NCBI RefSeq assembly: GCF_004339665.1
Contig: NZ_SMMU01000008.1
Span: 99,806-163,805, forward strand
Direction of reading: 5' to 3'
DNA: 64,000 bases
From: Azotobacter chroococcum
GTDB taxonomy: Bacteria > Pseudomonadota > Gammaproteobacteria > Pseudomonadales > Pseudomonadaceae
Every line of letters begins with the position of its first letter. The first letter of the stretch is position 1. This document shows positions 44,632 through 53,941 of this stretch, one piece after another. The notes beneath the pieces were generated by a model. The model did not search any database. It was not told the origin of the DNA and saw only the letters and a program-made list of their open reading frames with translations. A program made the position numbers and the translations under genes.

Positions 44632-45668
44632 CAGAAGAGCACCTCGACCGCCAGGCTCTGTCGCTCGACCAGCTCGCCGATCGGCGCCAGCGTGAGGCCC
44701 AGCCCGGCGGCCGTGGCGAGGAACTCCGCCTCGCCCTCGGGACTCACCGCGACCAGCAGGCCGCCGCTGGTCTGCGGGTCGCAGAGGATCAGCTTGCACA
44801 GCTCCGGCAGCGGCGCGATGCGCTCGCCGAAGCTGTCGAAGTTGCGCAGGGTGCCGCCGGGCACGCAGTTCTGCTCCAGGTAATACTCCAGATCGGTGAA
44901 GCGCGGCACCGCGGCGAACTCGACGCGCGCCGACAGCCCGCTGCCGTCGGCCATCTCGACCAAGTGGCCGAGCAGGCCGAAGCCGGTGACGTCGGTCATC
45001 GCCTTGACCCCGTCCAGGCGGCCGAAGCGACTGCCGGGCTTGTTCAGGGTGCACATCCAGTCGCGCGCCAGGCCCACATCCTGGAGGCGCAGCCGGGAGC
45101 GCTTCTCGGCGGTGGTGAGGATGCCGATGCCCAGCGGCTTGGTCAGGTACAGGCGGCAGCCGGCGGTGGCGGTGTCGTTGCGCTTGAGGAAGCGCTTTTC
45201 CACCATGCCGGTCACCGCCAGGCCGAAGATCGGCTCCGGGGTGTCGATGGAATGCCCGCCGGCCAGCGGAATACCTGCGTCGTCGCAGACTGCCCGGCCG
45301 CCGGCGATCACCTCGCGGGCCACCTCCGGCGGCAGCAGGTTGATCGGCCAGCCGAGGATGGCGATGGCCAGCAGCGGGTCGCCGCCCATGGCGTAGATGT
45401 CGCTGATCGCGTTGGTCGCGGCGATGCGGCCGAAGTCGAAGGGGTCGTCGACGATCGGCATGAAGAAGTCGGTGGTGGACACCACCCCGCGCTCCTCGTC
45501 GATGCCGTACACGGCGGCGTCGTCGCGCGAGGCGTTGCCGACCCAGAGCCTGGGGTCGAGGTTCTGGGCGCCGCTGCCGGCGAGGATCACTTCCAGCACC
45601 TTGGGGGAAATCTTGCAGCCACAGCCGGCGCCGTGGCTGTACTGGGTCAGACGAATGGGCTCGCTCAC
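44631..45668 (-). CDS. selD: SelD, selenophosphate synthase
   Basis: SelD makes selenophosphate from selenide and ATP. The chosen start is GTG at 45668, giving 345 residues that begin with [21 protein letters not shown], the family N-terminus with the active Cys and Lys near 17-20. Domain features are [20 protein letters not shown]-like [14 protein letters not shown] and [18 protein letters not shown] longer frame exists but does not match. selA and selB are not in the window, so selenoprotein synthesis cannot be judged here; tRNA use is certain from mnmH. Confidence 0.92.
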   Translation of the reverse strand: MSEPIRLTQYSHGAGCGCKISPKVLEVILAGSGAQNLDPRLWVGNASRDDAAVYGIDEERGVVSTTDFFMPIVDDPFDFGRIAATNAISDIYAMGGDPLLAIAILGWPINLLPPEVAREVIAGGRAVCDDAGIPLAGGHSIDTPEPIFGLAVTGMVEKRFLKRNDTATAGCRLYLTKPLGIGILTTAEKRSRLRLQDVGLARDWMCTLNKPGSRFGRLDGVKAMTDVTGFGLLGHLVEMADGSGLSARVEFAAVPRFTDLEYYLEQNCVPGGTLRNFDSFGERIAPLPELCKLILCDPQTSGGLLVAVSPEGEAEFLATAAGLGLTLAPIGELVERQSLAVEVLF

Positions 45669-45778
45669 GGGGCGTCCTCGAAGGGGAACGGAACAGGCGG
45701 CGAATTGTATCAAAAGCGCACCTTGGCGCCGCGCCGTGCCCGGCGTATGGTTCAGGAACAAGCGGTACGGGGGATTCC

Positions 45779-46780
45779 ATGGGCAAGCGGGTGGCATTGG
45801 TGCTGGGTGCGGGCGGCGCGCGAGGCTATGCCCACATCGGGGTGATCGAGGAGCTGGAGGCGCGCGGCTACCGGATCGGCTGCCTGGCCGGCTGCTCCAT
45901 GGGCGCGGTGATCGGCGGCATCCATGCCGCCGGCAAGTTGCCCGAGTACCGCGAGTGGATCGAGAGCCTGAGCTACCTGGGCCTGCTGCGCCTGCTCGAT
46001 GTCAGCTTCAGCATGGGGGTGATTCGCGGCGACAAGGTGTTCGCGCACATCCGCGAGATGGTCGGCGAGGTGAACATCGAGGACCTGCCGATCCCCTTCA
46101 CCGCGGTGGCCACTGACCTCACCACCCACCAGGAGATCTGGTTCCAGGAGGGCTGCCTGCACCAGGCGATGCGCGCCTCGGCGGCGATTCCCAGCCTGTT
46201 CACCCCGGTGACCAAGGGCCAGCACATGCTAGTCGACGGCGGCCTGCTCAACCCGCTGCCGATCGTCCCGGTGGTGTCCAGCCACTGCGACCTGATCGTC
46301 GCGGTCAATCTCGGCGCGCCCAACCACAAGCAGTACCGGCTGCCGGCGAACGACCGCCCGGCACTGCGCAAGGGCCGGGTCGACGCCGTGCTCGACTCGC
46401 TCGGCTCGCGCCTGCCATTCCGCCGGCGCGAGGAGGACGGCGCGCCGCTGCCGGTGCCGGTGCCGGTGCCGGTGCGCGACGCGCTGGGCGAGCCGGCCGA
46501 CCCGGAGACGGAAAGCCCGCCGAAGTCGGCCAGCGGCGCCAAGGTGGTCGACTCCCTCGCCCCGGCGACGCTGCTCGACCTGGTCAACCAGAGCTTCGAG
46601 GTCATGCAGAACGCGCTGACCCAGTACAAGATCGCCGGCTATCCGCCGGACATCCTGATCAACGTGCCCAAGCAGGCCTGCCGCTTCTTCGAGTTCCACC
46701 GGGCCCCGGAGATGATCCAGCTCGGCCGGCAGATCGCCCGCGACAGCCTAGAGGCCTACGAGCGCGACCACGAGGCCTAG
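45779..46780 (+). CDS. Patatin-like phospholipase family protein
   Basis: The 333-residue protein has the patatin core: [17 protein letters not shown] (oxyanion loop, residues 10-26), [10 protein letters not shown] (nucleophile Ser near 41), and [10 protein letters not shown] (Asp near 153). It resembles RssA/YlbK-type bacterial proteins. A repeat of CCGGTG hexamers at about 46448-46472 encodes PVPVPVPV in a linker near residues 224-231. It may hydrolyse membrane lipids; the substrate is unknown. It lies divergent from selD. Confidence 0.9.
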   Translation: MGKRVALVLGAGGARGYAHIGVIEELEARGYRIGCLAGCSMGAVIGGIHAAGKLPEYREWIESLSYLGLLRLLDVSFSMGVIRGDKVFAHIREMVGEVNIEDLPIPFTAVATDLTTHQEIWFQEGCLHQAMRASAAIPSLFTPVTKGQHMLVDGGLLNPLPIVPVVSSHCDLIVAVNLGAPNHKQYRLPANDRPALRKGRVDAVLDSLGSRLPFRRREEDGAPLPVPVPVPVRDALGEPADPETESPPKSASGAKVVDSLAPATLLDLVNQSFEVMQNALTQYKIAGYPPDILINVPKQACRFFEFHRAPEMIQLGRQIARDSLEAYERDHEA

Positions 46781-46786
46781 AGGCCG

Positions 46787-47881
46787 CTACGCCCGCTCCT
46801 CCCTCCTCTCCTCCTGCACGGCCTGGCGCGCCGGCGCCTGGTCGGCCGGCCCGGGCTCGCTCACCCAGTCGCAGAGCAGGCTGTAGGCCACCGCCAGCAG
46901 GGTCGGGCCGAGGAACAGGCCCATGAAGCCGAAGGCGTAGATGCCGCCGAACACCCCGAGCAGCACCACCACCAGCGGCAGGTTGCCGCCGCGGCTGATC
47001 AGGTAGGGCTTGAGCACGTTGTCCACGCCGCTGATCACGAACATGCCCCAGATGCCGAGGAAGATCGCGTAGCCGTAGTCGCCCTGCCAGGCCAGCCAGG
47101 CGGTGGCCGGCATCCAGGCCAGCGGCGGTCCCATGGGAATCAGGCTGAGCGCGAAGGTGAGCAGGCCGAGCAGCATCGCCCCGGGCACCCCGGCGATCCA
47201 GAAGCCGATCAGCGCCAGCAGCCCCTGGGCCGCGGCGGTGCCGATCACCCCGTTGACCACCCGCTGCACGGTGGCGGCGACCAGTTCCAGGTAGTGCTCG
47301 GCGCGCTCGCCGATCAGCCGTTCCAGCAGGCTCTGCACGAAGCGCTCCAGGCGCGGTCCGTCGCGGTAGAAGAAGAACACCAGCACCAGGCTCAGCACCA
47401 GCTCCAGCATGCCGCCGGCGAGCTTGGCGCTGCGCGCCAGCAACCAGTTGCCGACCTGGCCGAGGTACGGCTTGAGGGTGGCGAACAGCACCAGGCCCTG
47501 CTGATCGACGGCGCGCCAGAGATCGACCAGCTCGTCGCCGATCATCGGCAGTCCGGCCAGCCACTCCGGCGGCGGCGGCAGGCCTTCGAGGCGCAGGGTG
47601 TTGATCAGCCCGGTGAGCTCGCGGATGTAGTCCACCAGGTTGAAGCCGAACATCAGCAGCGGCACCGCCACCAGAACCACCCAGCCGGCGGTCAGCAGGC
47701 CGGCCGCCACCGACTCGCGCCCGTTCAGCCATCCCGTCAGCAGGCGCATCAGCGGCCAGCTGGCGAAGGCCAGCACGGCGGCCCAGAACAGCGCCGAGGC
47801 GAACGGCAGCAGCACCCACAGGCAGGCGCCCAGCAATGCCACCAGCAGGAACAGCACCAGCAAACGATCGTTGTTGGACAT
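46787..47881 (-). CDS. AI-2E family transporter (YdiK/PerM type)
   Basis: The 364-residue protein has about seven helices and the family signature region GNLPLVVVLLGVFGGIYAFGFMGLFLGPTLLAV split near 300-335. YdiK and PerM are relatives; the AI-2 exporter function applies only to TqsA, so the substrate here is open. The start is probably 47881 (MSNNDRL); 47899 would add six residues. Convergent with the patatin gene, 6 bases apart. Confidence 0.85.
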   Translation of the reverse strand: MSNNDRLLVLFLLVALLGACLWVLLPFASALFWAAVLAFASWPLMRLLTGWLNGRESVAAGLLTAGWVVLVAVPLLMFGFNLVDYIRELTGLINTLRLEGLPPPPEWLAGLPMIGDELVDLWRAVDQQGLVLFATLKPYLGQVGNWLLARSAKLAGGMLELVLSLVLVFFFYRDGPRLERFVQSLLERLIGERAEHYLELVAATVQRVVNGVIGTAAAQGLLALIGFWIAGVPGAMLLGLLTFALSLIPMGPPLAWMPATAWLAWQGDYGYAIFLGIWGMFVISGVDNVLKPYLISRGGNLPLVVVLLGVFGGIYAFGFMGLFLGPTLLAVAYSLLCDWVSEPGPADQAPARQAVQEERREERA

Positions 47882-47982
47882 TCGGGTTCGCAACTCCATC
47901 GGAAAGGCGGCGGAAGGCTCGACTATAGAGACATTCTGCGCAAGGCGAATGGCAGGAAAGGCGCCGGGCGACAGCCCGGCGC

Positions 47983-48786
47983 TCACGGCAGCCGGTTCAG
48001 GCGCAGCCCGGCGACGGCCGCCTCGTCCAGCTCCAGGCGCGCGGCGCGCACGCCACGCTCGATGAGCGCAGCGCGCCAGGCCGGCGCCTGCGCACCGGCC
48101 AGGGCGACCCGCAGGGTGCTGTCGAGCATCAGGCTGCGGGCCAGCAGCTCGGCCCAGGCCGCGCCGGGCTCGCCGCTCAGGCCAGGCAGCAGCAGCTGGC
48201 CGTCGGCGCGCAGCTGGCGCAGCAGGGTGGCCGGGGCCGGCAGCAGCTCGCCCAGTTCGCCGGCGGCGTCGAGCTGCTCGACGTGCAGGTAGTCCCGGCG
48301 GTTGCCGCGGGTGATCGCGTACAACGCCAGCAGGCTGTCGCGGCGCGGCGCGGCCAGACGCAGCAGCGCGTAGGCCTGGCGCTCGTCCGGGCCGTACAGG
48401 TGGGCGTTGCCGAACACCGCATTGGCCCACAGGCTGCTGGAGCCGCATTCGCGCCCCTCGCACCAGTAGAGCAGCTCGGCGCCCTGCCCGAGCAGCGCCG
48501 TGCGGGCCTGGGCAAAGGCCTCCGCGGCGACATGCCCGGCGGGCAGCCGGTAGGTCGCCGCGGTCAGCGCACCCTCGGCCGACACCTCGCGCTCGTAGCG
48601 CAGCTGGCCGCTGATCCGCCGGACGCTCCCCAGGGGATAGGTCCGCTCCGCCTCGACCTGGCGAAAATCGACGATCTCGGTGTGGGGGAAGCGCGGCAGC
48701 ACCTCGAGGTCGTGGCTGCCCGGCAGATCGGCGGCCAACAGGGAACTGCCGGCCAGTGCCAGGCAGCAGAATATGGTCAGACGCAT
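47983..48786 (-). CDS. DUF4892 family exported protein
   Basis: From the ATG at 48786 (GGAG upstream) the 267-residue protein has a signal peptide (cut near LLAADLPG, residue 18) and the DUF4892 pattern: DLEVLPRFPHTEIVDF, YPLGSVRRI, and LLYWCEGRECGSSSLWANAVFG with a Cys pair (about 110-115) likely forming a disulfide. Such proteins are common in Pseudomonas; the role is unknown. Their place is periplasm or outer membrane. Confidence 0.82.
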   Translation of the reverse strand: MRLTIFCCLALAGSSLLAADLPGSHDLEVLPRFPHTEIVDFRQVEAERTYPLGSVRRISGQLRYEREVSAEGALTAATYRLPAGHVAAEAFAQARTALLGQGAELLYWCEGRECGSSSLWANAVFGNAHLYGPDERQAYALLRLAAPRRDSLLALYAITRGNRRDYLHVEQLDAAGELGELLPAPATLLRQLRADGQLLLPGLSGEPGAAWAELLARSLMLDSTLRVALAGAQAPAWRAALIERGVRAARLELDEAAVAGLRLNRLP

Positions 48787-48894
48787 CCGGCTCCTCGAAA
48801 GCTCGACTCGAACGGGGCCGCGGGGCCGGACTGGCAAGGCCTTCCGCCATGGCGCCCCGGGTTGCGGCCACTCTCCCGGCCAGCCTCCGGCAAG

Positions 48895-49758
48895 TCAAGG
48901 CACGGGAAAGAAGGCTTTGAAACAGTCTGCTACAGCCTGGGCACCGGCCTCGTCGTCCAGGTGCAGATGATGCCCGCCGGGCAGCTCGTGCACCTCGAAG
49001 GATAGCTCCTTCAGCAGCGCCGCCACCGGCGGCCGCCCGGCCAGCAGTCCTTGGCGGGCCAGCACCAGGCTGACCGGACAGCGTACGGCGCGGACGAAGG
49101 CCTCGGCCTGGGCCGGGTCCAGACGCAGCGCATAGGGCAGCCGCAGGCGGCTGTCGGCCCGCCAGGTGTAGCCGCCGGGCACCGGCATCAGGCCGCGCTC
49201 GGCGAGCCGTTCAGCGGCCTCGCGGCTCAGCGCGGCGACCCCGTGCATGCGCGCCTGCACCGCCCGCTCGATACTCTCGTAGACCGGCTTGCGCTTGCCG
49301 GCCAGCGCCAGATGCCCGCGCAGGGCATCGCCAAGCTGCAGCGGAGCCTCGGCGGCCTCGCGGGTGATCGGCATGCCGCCATCGATCAGCGCCAGCCGCT
49401 CGATCCGCTCCGGCAGCGCGCCGGCCAGCAGCACGGCGACGATGCCACCCATCGAGTGGCCGAGCAGGGAGAAGCGCTGCCAGCCGAACTGCTCGGCGAC
49501 CTGCAGCACGTCGAAGGCATGCTCCCAGTGGCTGTAGCCCAGACCGGCCGGACGGTGGGCGGAATGGCCGTGGCCGGCGAAGTCCAGGGCGACGATGCGC
49601 AGCCCCGGCAGGCGCGGCGCCAGGCGGGCGAAGCTCATGGCGTTGTCCAGCCAGCCGTGCAGGGCCAGCACCGGCTGGCCGTCCTCCGGTCCGTAGAGGT
49701 GGGCGGCCAGTTCGATATGGGGCAGATTGAGGCGAACCTCTTCGAAATGCAGGGTCAT
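48895..49758 (-). CDS. Alpha/beta hydrolase
   Basis: The 287-residue protein has the alpha/beta hydrolase plan: LALHGWLDNAMSF (oxyanion), LLGHSMGGIVAVLLA (nucleophile Ser near residue 101), and GGHHLHLD with the catalytic His near residue 268. The HGWLDN and GHSMGG motifs resemble serine hydrolase-like proteins (SERHL) and related esterases. Substrate unknown. It is divergent from the PhyH gene, with 92 bases between the starts. Confidence 0.88.
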   Translation of the reverse strand: MTLHFEEVRLNLPHIELAAHLYGPEDGQPVLALHGWLDNAMSFARLAPRLPGLRIVALDFAGHGHSAHRPAGLGYSHWEHAFDVLQVAEQFGWQRFSLLGHSMGGIVAVLLAGALPERIERLALIDGGMPITREAAEAPLQLGDALRGHLALAGKRKPVYESIERAVQARMHGVAALSREAAERLAERGLMPVPGGYTWRADSRLRLPYALRLDPAQAEAFVRAVRCPVSLVLARQGLLAGRPPVAALLKELSFEVHELPGGHHLHLDDEAGAQAVADCFKAFFPVP

Positions 49759-49850
49759 GGAGAGTCCTTGGCGCCAGGGTGCAGGAGCCGCAGCATAACG
49801 GATGCCGGCCCCGCGCTAGACTGGAGCGACAACGCCAAGGTGAAGAGGCC

Positions 49851-50621
49851 ATGTCCCACGACGCCATTTCCCCGGAACTGACCGCCCGGCGCCTGGAGGC
49901 GCTGCACGAGGAGGGCTTCGTGCTGCTGCCCGGCGTGCTGGATGCCGGGCAGATCGCCGAGCTGCGCGGCGCCATCGACCGCCTGGAGCCCGAGCACTGG
50001 GACTACACCGGGCTGGTCGACCACTACAAGTGCGTCTTCAACCGTTCACCGATGTGGCTGCCCTACCTCGACCTGCCGGGGGTGATCGAACTGGCCGAGG
50101 CCGCGCTCGGCGCCGACTGCCACGTGATCGGCCAGACCGCCTGGCGCAGCCATCCGGGCTTCATCGGCGCCGACCTGCACCTGGACTACCTGGTCATGGA
50201 ACTGCCGCCGGCCCTGCTCGCCGACCCGGCCTTCCGGCTGCCCATGCAGATCGGCACGGCGCATCTCTATCTCGATGCGATCGACGCGGACCTCTGCCCG
50301 ACCCTGGTGATCCCCGGCAGTCACCGCGCCGGCCGCCCGCCCCGCCCGGACGAGAACCAGTGGCAGGGCCGCGCGCCCGAGCCGGTGCTGTGCCGGGCCG
50401 GCGACGTGCTGTTCTTTCGCAGCGAACTGTGGCATGCCGGCAGCCGCAACCGCACGCAGGACCGCACGCGCTACCTGCTGCAGGTGCACTACGGGAGGCG
50501 GATGGTGGCACAGAAGTTCTCGCCCTATCTGTACTGGCGCTTCGACCCGGCGGTGCTGGCCGCCTGCAGCGCACGCCAGCGGCGCCTGCTGGGCGAGCAT
50601 GCGCCGGCAGAATACGACTGA
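49851..50621 (+). CDS. Phytanoyl-CoA dioxygenase (PhyH) family protein
   Basis: The 256-residue protein is a Fe(II)/2-oxoglutarate oxygenase of the PhyH family. It starts with ARRLEALHEEGFVLLPGVLD, carries a HxD metal motif in ADLHLDYLV (about 113-115), and a distal His/Arg pair in WHAGSRNRTQDRTRY (about 200-214). AGAGG precedes the ATG. Family members hydroxylate varied small molecules; nothing nearby names the substrate. Confidence 0.85.
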   Translation: MSHDAISPELTARRLEALHEEGFVLLPGVLDAGQIAELRGAIDRLEPEHWDYTGLVDHYKCVFNRSPMWLPYLDLPGVIELAEAALGADCHVIGQTAWRSHPGFIGADLHLDYLVMELPPALLADPAFRLPMQIGTAHLYLDAIDADLCPTLVIPGSHRAGRPPRPDENQWQGRAPEPVLCRAGDVLFFRSELWHAGSRNRTQDRTRYLLQVHYGRRMVAQKFSPYLYWRFDPAVLAACSARQRRLLGEHAPAEYD

Positions 50622-50947
50622 GGGAGCGCCAGCAGCCGACCTTTACTCACAAAGATTGTGGGTGCAACGGTGGATAACATTGGCATTCCGGGCTACAGGC
50701 CGCATGGAGCCTGGCCCGCAGTCAAACCGTACAGTTTTTGTCCAGCCGTGGCGCCGCGACCCGCCCTCCTCGCCCGTCCACAGACGGCTGGCCGCAGGAT
50801 ATCGTTTCGGAAAACGAAGCCGCGTTTCTCAACAAAAAGCGGGGAAAAGGCGGTGGATAAGGCCGGGATGAGCGGGCCGGATGCCGAGCCCGTGCGGGCT
50901 GCGGTGCGCTGCACAAATAATCGCCAGCCCGGCCCTGGCGCGCCTCG
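50622..50947. other. Intergenic region, PhyH to cytochrome b561 gene
   Basis: No gene supported. An imperfect hairpin CTCACAAAGATTGTGGGTG occurs near 50646-50664. Two GGTGGATAA sequences (about 50670 and 50851) differ by one base from a DnaA box; no other origin feature is present. A run of Lys/Arg-rich open frames has no family match. Confidence 0.35.
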
Positions 50948-51475
50948 CTACAGCTTGCGCCGCCGCCCGGTGATCATCGACAGCGGCAGGTTCTCGTGCA
51001 GACGGACGCTCTCCACCAGCGCCGCCGCCAGATGCAGGCAGACCAGCCCGAGCAGACCATTGGCCAGCAGCTCGTGCACCTCCTCGAGCGCATCCGATCC
51101 CCAGAAGTAGTCGACCTCCTGCATCAGAAAGCCGCTCACGCCGAGGCCGAAGATGCAGGCCATCATCAGGATCATCACCAGCGCGCCCAGCGGCGAATGG
51201 CCGAGCCGGTGATAGGGGCGCCCGCTTCTCAGCGCCTGCAGGTGCTCGGTCAGGCGCGCGCGGGTCGGCCAGAAATCCGCCCAGCGCGCCGCCGGCGAGC
51301 CGATGAAACCCCACAGCGCCCGGACGGGCAGCCAGGCCAGTGCGTAGTAGCCCAGCCAGACGTGCCAGAACTCGCCCTCCTCGGTGAAGAAGTAGTTGGC
51401 GACGAACACGCCGGCCAGCGACCAGTGGAACAGGCGCACCAGCGGGTCCCAGAGGCGCAGGGTTTCATTGCCCAT
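50948..51475 (-). CDS. Cytochrome b561-family membrane protein
   Basis: The 175-residue protein has four helices and His residues placed as heme ligands: RLFHWSLAGVFVANY (about 14-28), EFWHVWLGYYALAW, and EEVHELLANGLLGLVCLHLAAAL (about 132-155). It belongs to the Ni/Fe-hydrogenase cytochrome b / b561 family often paired with PepSY proteins, as here: the PepSY gene lies 3 bases upstream. It probably moves electrons between the quinone pool and a periplasmic partner. Confidence 0.88.
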   Translation of the reverse strand: MGNETLRLWDPLVRLFHWSLAGVFVANYFFTEEGEFWHVWLGYYALAWLPVRALWGFIGSPAARWADFWPTRARLTEHLQALRSGRPYHRLGHSPLGALVMILMMACIFGLGVSGFLMQEVDYFWGSDALEEVHELLANGLLGLVCLHLAAALVESVRLHENLPLSMITGRRRKL

Positions 51476-51478
51476 GGA

Positions 51479-51745
51479 TCAGTCCTCGATCTCTTCCTTG
51501 ACCGGCCTGCCGCTCACCGGATCGAAGTAGATCTCGACCTTGCGCTGGTCCTTGTCGTAACCATAGATCTCGTAGCAGTTGCCGTCGGTGACCTTGAACT
51601 TCTTGATCTCGTAGCCCTGGGCCTTGAGCTGCTCCTGGAACTTGGCCTGGTCCTGCCACTGGGCCTTGTCGGTCTCGGTGCACTGGGGGCCGGCGAGGGC
51701 CAGCGGACTGGCCAGGGCGAGGCCCAGCAGAACGATCTTGCGCAT
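51479..51745 (-). CDS. PepSY-domain exported protein
   Basis: From the ATG at 51745 the 88-residue protein has a signal peptide (cut near ALAGPQ, residue 18) and one PepSY domain (FQEQLKAQGYEIKKFKVTDG, YEIYGYDKDQRKVEIYFDP). Two Cys (about 22 and 57) may pair. It is the first gene of an operon with cytochrome b561. A MITE-like element ends 30 bases upstream of its ATG, so any original promoter is displaced or replaced. Confidence 0.85.
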   Translation of the reverse strand: MRKIVLLGLALASPLALAGPQCTETDKAQWQDQAKFQEQLKAQGYEIKKFKVTDGNCYEIYGYDKDQRKVEIYFDPVSGRPVKEEIED

Positions 51746-51775
51746 GATGAACAACCTCGTGTGGGGGAATGGTGT

Positions 51776-52044
51776 TAGGGTCTGTTGACGTTTTGGCGTG
51801 AGCCGCGTTGCCGCGCCAAATGCCGCCAGGCAAGGCGCGGGTCGCCGGCAATGGTCATTCCCTTGCCAAGACCCGCAACGCCGCATGGCGGCATTTGCCG
51901 CGCAACCCGCAGGGACGGGGCCCGTTTGGCGCAGCACGGCGTCGCTCGTCGTTCATTTGGAATGACCAAACTTCTCTCCTCGTTCCTTGTTCTGCGCCAA
52001 ACGGGCCGCCGTCGCGGCCTACGCCAAAACGTCAACAGACCCTA
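51776..52044. mobile_element. MITE-like element with perfect 24-bp terminal inverted repeats
   Basis: Bases 51776-51799 (starting TAGGGTCTGTTGACG) are the exact reverse complement of 52021-52044. A second perfect 16-bp inverted pair lies inside (51919-51934 with 51992-52007, GGCCCGTTTGGCGCAG). The 269-base element has no transposase gene and could fold almost completely. The TA at each outer end may mark the target. A shorter relative is at 42008-42166. A full-length parent insertion sequence with the same ends was not seen in the window. Confidence 0.8.
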
Positions 52045-52313
52045 TGGCGACTCTGCGCCGGCCGGCTTAACACAGCCTTAACGATAGCCAGCCAGGATGA
52101 CGCCGGGCCGCCGCGACGAGATTCGAGCCTCAGCCAAATACGCCAAGCGCCTTCACCGAGGCGGCGGCAGGACGAACGGGCAATTTGCCGCAAGCAGCTG
52201 CGCGGCAGGTCTTGCCCCGGATCATCCGGCGCGGCGGGCGGCAGCCGGAAGATTCCCGTAGAAGATGGCGCCGGGCGCAGCATCACTGCCCGGCGACAGC
52301 AGAGGAGAAGACC

Positions 52314-52478
52314 ATGCAAGTCATCGTGCAACCGATCGCCAAACCCCAGGGCCACTGGACGGTACGACTGGGCGCGCTCGCCGTGCCGTTTCGCAACGAA
52401 CGCGAGGCCCGCCAGTTCGCCAGCCGTCTGGAGAGCCGCCTGCAGGCGCCGCATCCCTGGCCGGGACGCCGCGGCTGA
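52314..52478 (+). CDS. Small conserved-looking protein, 54 residues, function unknown
   Basis: The ATG at 52314 follows AGAGGAGAAGACC, a strong ribosome site. The product starts MQVIVQPIAKPQGHWTVRLG and includes NEREARQFASRLESRL, a compact beta-hairpin plus helix style seen in small Pseudomonas proteins. A hairpin GCCGGGC/GCCCGGC lies about 25 bases before the ribosome site. I do not know the family. It converges with the efflux gene, 9 bases apart. Confidence 0.6.
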   Translation: MQVIVQPIAKPQGHWTVRLGALAVPFRNEREARQFASRLESRLQAPHPWPGRRG

Positions 52479-52487
52479 GGACGCCGC

Positions 52488-53666
52488 TCAGCGCTTCCGG
52501 GTATCCAGCTGACCGCTGTACCAGGCGAGCACCGTCGCGACCAGCGCGCAGAGGCCGATCACCTGGGCCATGGGCAGCGCGCTGCCGTCGTGCAGCGCGC
52601 CGACCAGCGCCGCGGCCAGCGCCGCCACGCAGAACTGCAGGCTGCCCATCAGCGCCGAGGCGCTGCCGGCCTGGCTGCCCTGCGCCGCCAGGGCACAGGC
52701 GGCAGCGTTGGGCATGATCGCCCCGAGACTGGCGATGCAGACGAACAGCGGCAGCAGCAGCGGCCACAGCGCGACGGGACGCGCCATCGCCACCAGCAGC
52801 AGGAGCAGCGCGCTGCCGGCATGCAGCCAAACCACCCGGCGCAGCCAGAATCCCGGGCCGCGCCAGCGCAGCACGCGGGCGTTGAGCTGGGAGACCAGGA
52901 TGAAGCCCGCCGCATTGCTGCCGAACAGCCAGCCGTAGTGCTCCTCCGGCACGCCATAGAGCTCGATGAAGAGGAACGGCGAGCCGGCGATGTAGGCGAA
53001 CATCCCGGCCATGGCCACCCCGCCGGCCAGGCTGAAAGTCAGGAACTCCCGGTCGCGCAGCAGTCTGGCGTAGTGCCGGAAGCCGTCGCCGAAGGATGGC
53101 CGCGGCGCATCGGCGGTCAGGGTTTCCGGCAGGCGCAGGGCCACCGCCAGGCCGGTCAGCGCGCCGAACAGGGTCAGGCAGACGAAGATCGACCGCCAGC
53201 CAAACGCCTGGAGCAGCAGCCCGCCGGCCAGGGGCGCGAGGATCGGCGCCAGGCCCATCACCAGCATCAGCCGGGAGAACACCTTCGCCGTGGTCAGCGG
53301 ATCGCACAGGTCGCGCACCACGGTGCGCGCCACCACCATCCCGGCGCAGCCGCCGAGGGCCTGGGCGACGCGCGCCACGATCAGTTGCTCGAGGCTGCCG
53401 GCCAGGGCGCAGGCCAGCGACGCCAGGCTGAACAACGCAACCCCGAAGAGCAGCGGCAGACGCCGGCCGAAGCGGTCGGCCAGCGGCCCGTAGGCCAGCT
53501 GGCCGATGGTCATGCCGATGAAATAGGCCGCCAGGGACAGCTGGACCCGCTCCACATCGGTGCCGAAGGTGTTCGCCAGGGCCGGGAAGGCGGGCAGGTA
53601 GAAATCGATGGCCAGCGGCCCGAAGGCCGTGAGGGCGCCGAGGATCAGCAGCAGGGGCAGGGTCAT
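52488..53666 (-). CDS. Bcr/CflA-family multidrug efflux transporter (MFS)
   Basis: The 392-residue protein has 12 helices and the Bcr/CflA pattern: ILGALTAFGPLAIDFYLPAFP at the start, AYFIGMTIGQLAYGPLADRFGRRLPLLFG (MFS motif A), and ARVAQALGGCAGMVVARTVVRDL. It pumps drugs out with protons. It is divergent from a TetR-family gene, and the gap holds a candidate operator at 53768-53802. Confidence 0.9.
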   Translation of the reverse strand: MTLPLLLILGALTAFGPLAIDFYLPAFPALANTFGTDVERVQLSLAAYFIGMTIGQLAYGPLADRFGRRLPLLFGVALFSLASLACALAGSLEQLIVARVAQALGGCAGMVVARTVVRDLCDPLTTAKVFSRLMLVMGLAPILAPLAGGLLLQAFGWRSIFVCLTLFGALTGLAVALRLPETLTADAPRPSFGDGFRHYARLLRDREFLTFSLAGGVAMAGMFAYIAGSPFLFIELYGVPEEHYGWLFGSNAAGFILVSQLNARVLRWRGPGFWLRRVVWLHAGSALLLLLVAMARPVALWPLLLPLFVCIASLGAIMPNAAACALAAQGSQAGSASALMGSLQFCVAALAAALVGALHDGSALPMAQVIGLCALVATVLAWYSGQLDTRKR

Positions 53667-53767
53667 GATGGCATGGCTCCCTCCGCGGCGAGGGCGGCCA
53701 CGGAATGCATGGAGGAGAACGGAAGGCGGACGATGCAACGGCATCCACCGAAGACGTCCGGCGATGT

Positions 53768-53802
53768 TTTACATACCGATTCGCTTGTAAACAAGGTGTA
53801 AA
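53768..53802. promoter_or_regulatory. Candidate TetR-family operator between efflux gene and regulator
   Basis: TTTACA at 53768-53773 and TGTAAA at 53786-53791 form an inverted repeat, and a second TGTAAA follows at 53797-53802. The TTTACAT...TGTAAA style matches operators of the TtgR/AcrR/MexR-region TetR repressors. It lies about 100 bases before the efflux gene start and 140 bases before the regulator start. Confidence 0.55.
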
Positions 53803-53941
53803 CGCGGCGCTCCGGGCAGATAAAGGGCGGTAGACTCAGGATTCCAAGGGCGCGCGGTCGGCAGGATTCTCTCGATCTGCGCGGAGCCGCCGGCCAAACC
53901 AATGACCGGATTTCATCACCGCCAACCATTCAGAACACGAT

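Noticed and set aside
50665..50860. Two GGTGGATAA sequences as DnaA boxes of an origin
   Set aside because: Each has one mismatch to the consensus, they are only two, and no dnaA, dnaN, parAB or AT-rich unwinding region is near.
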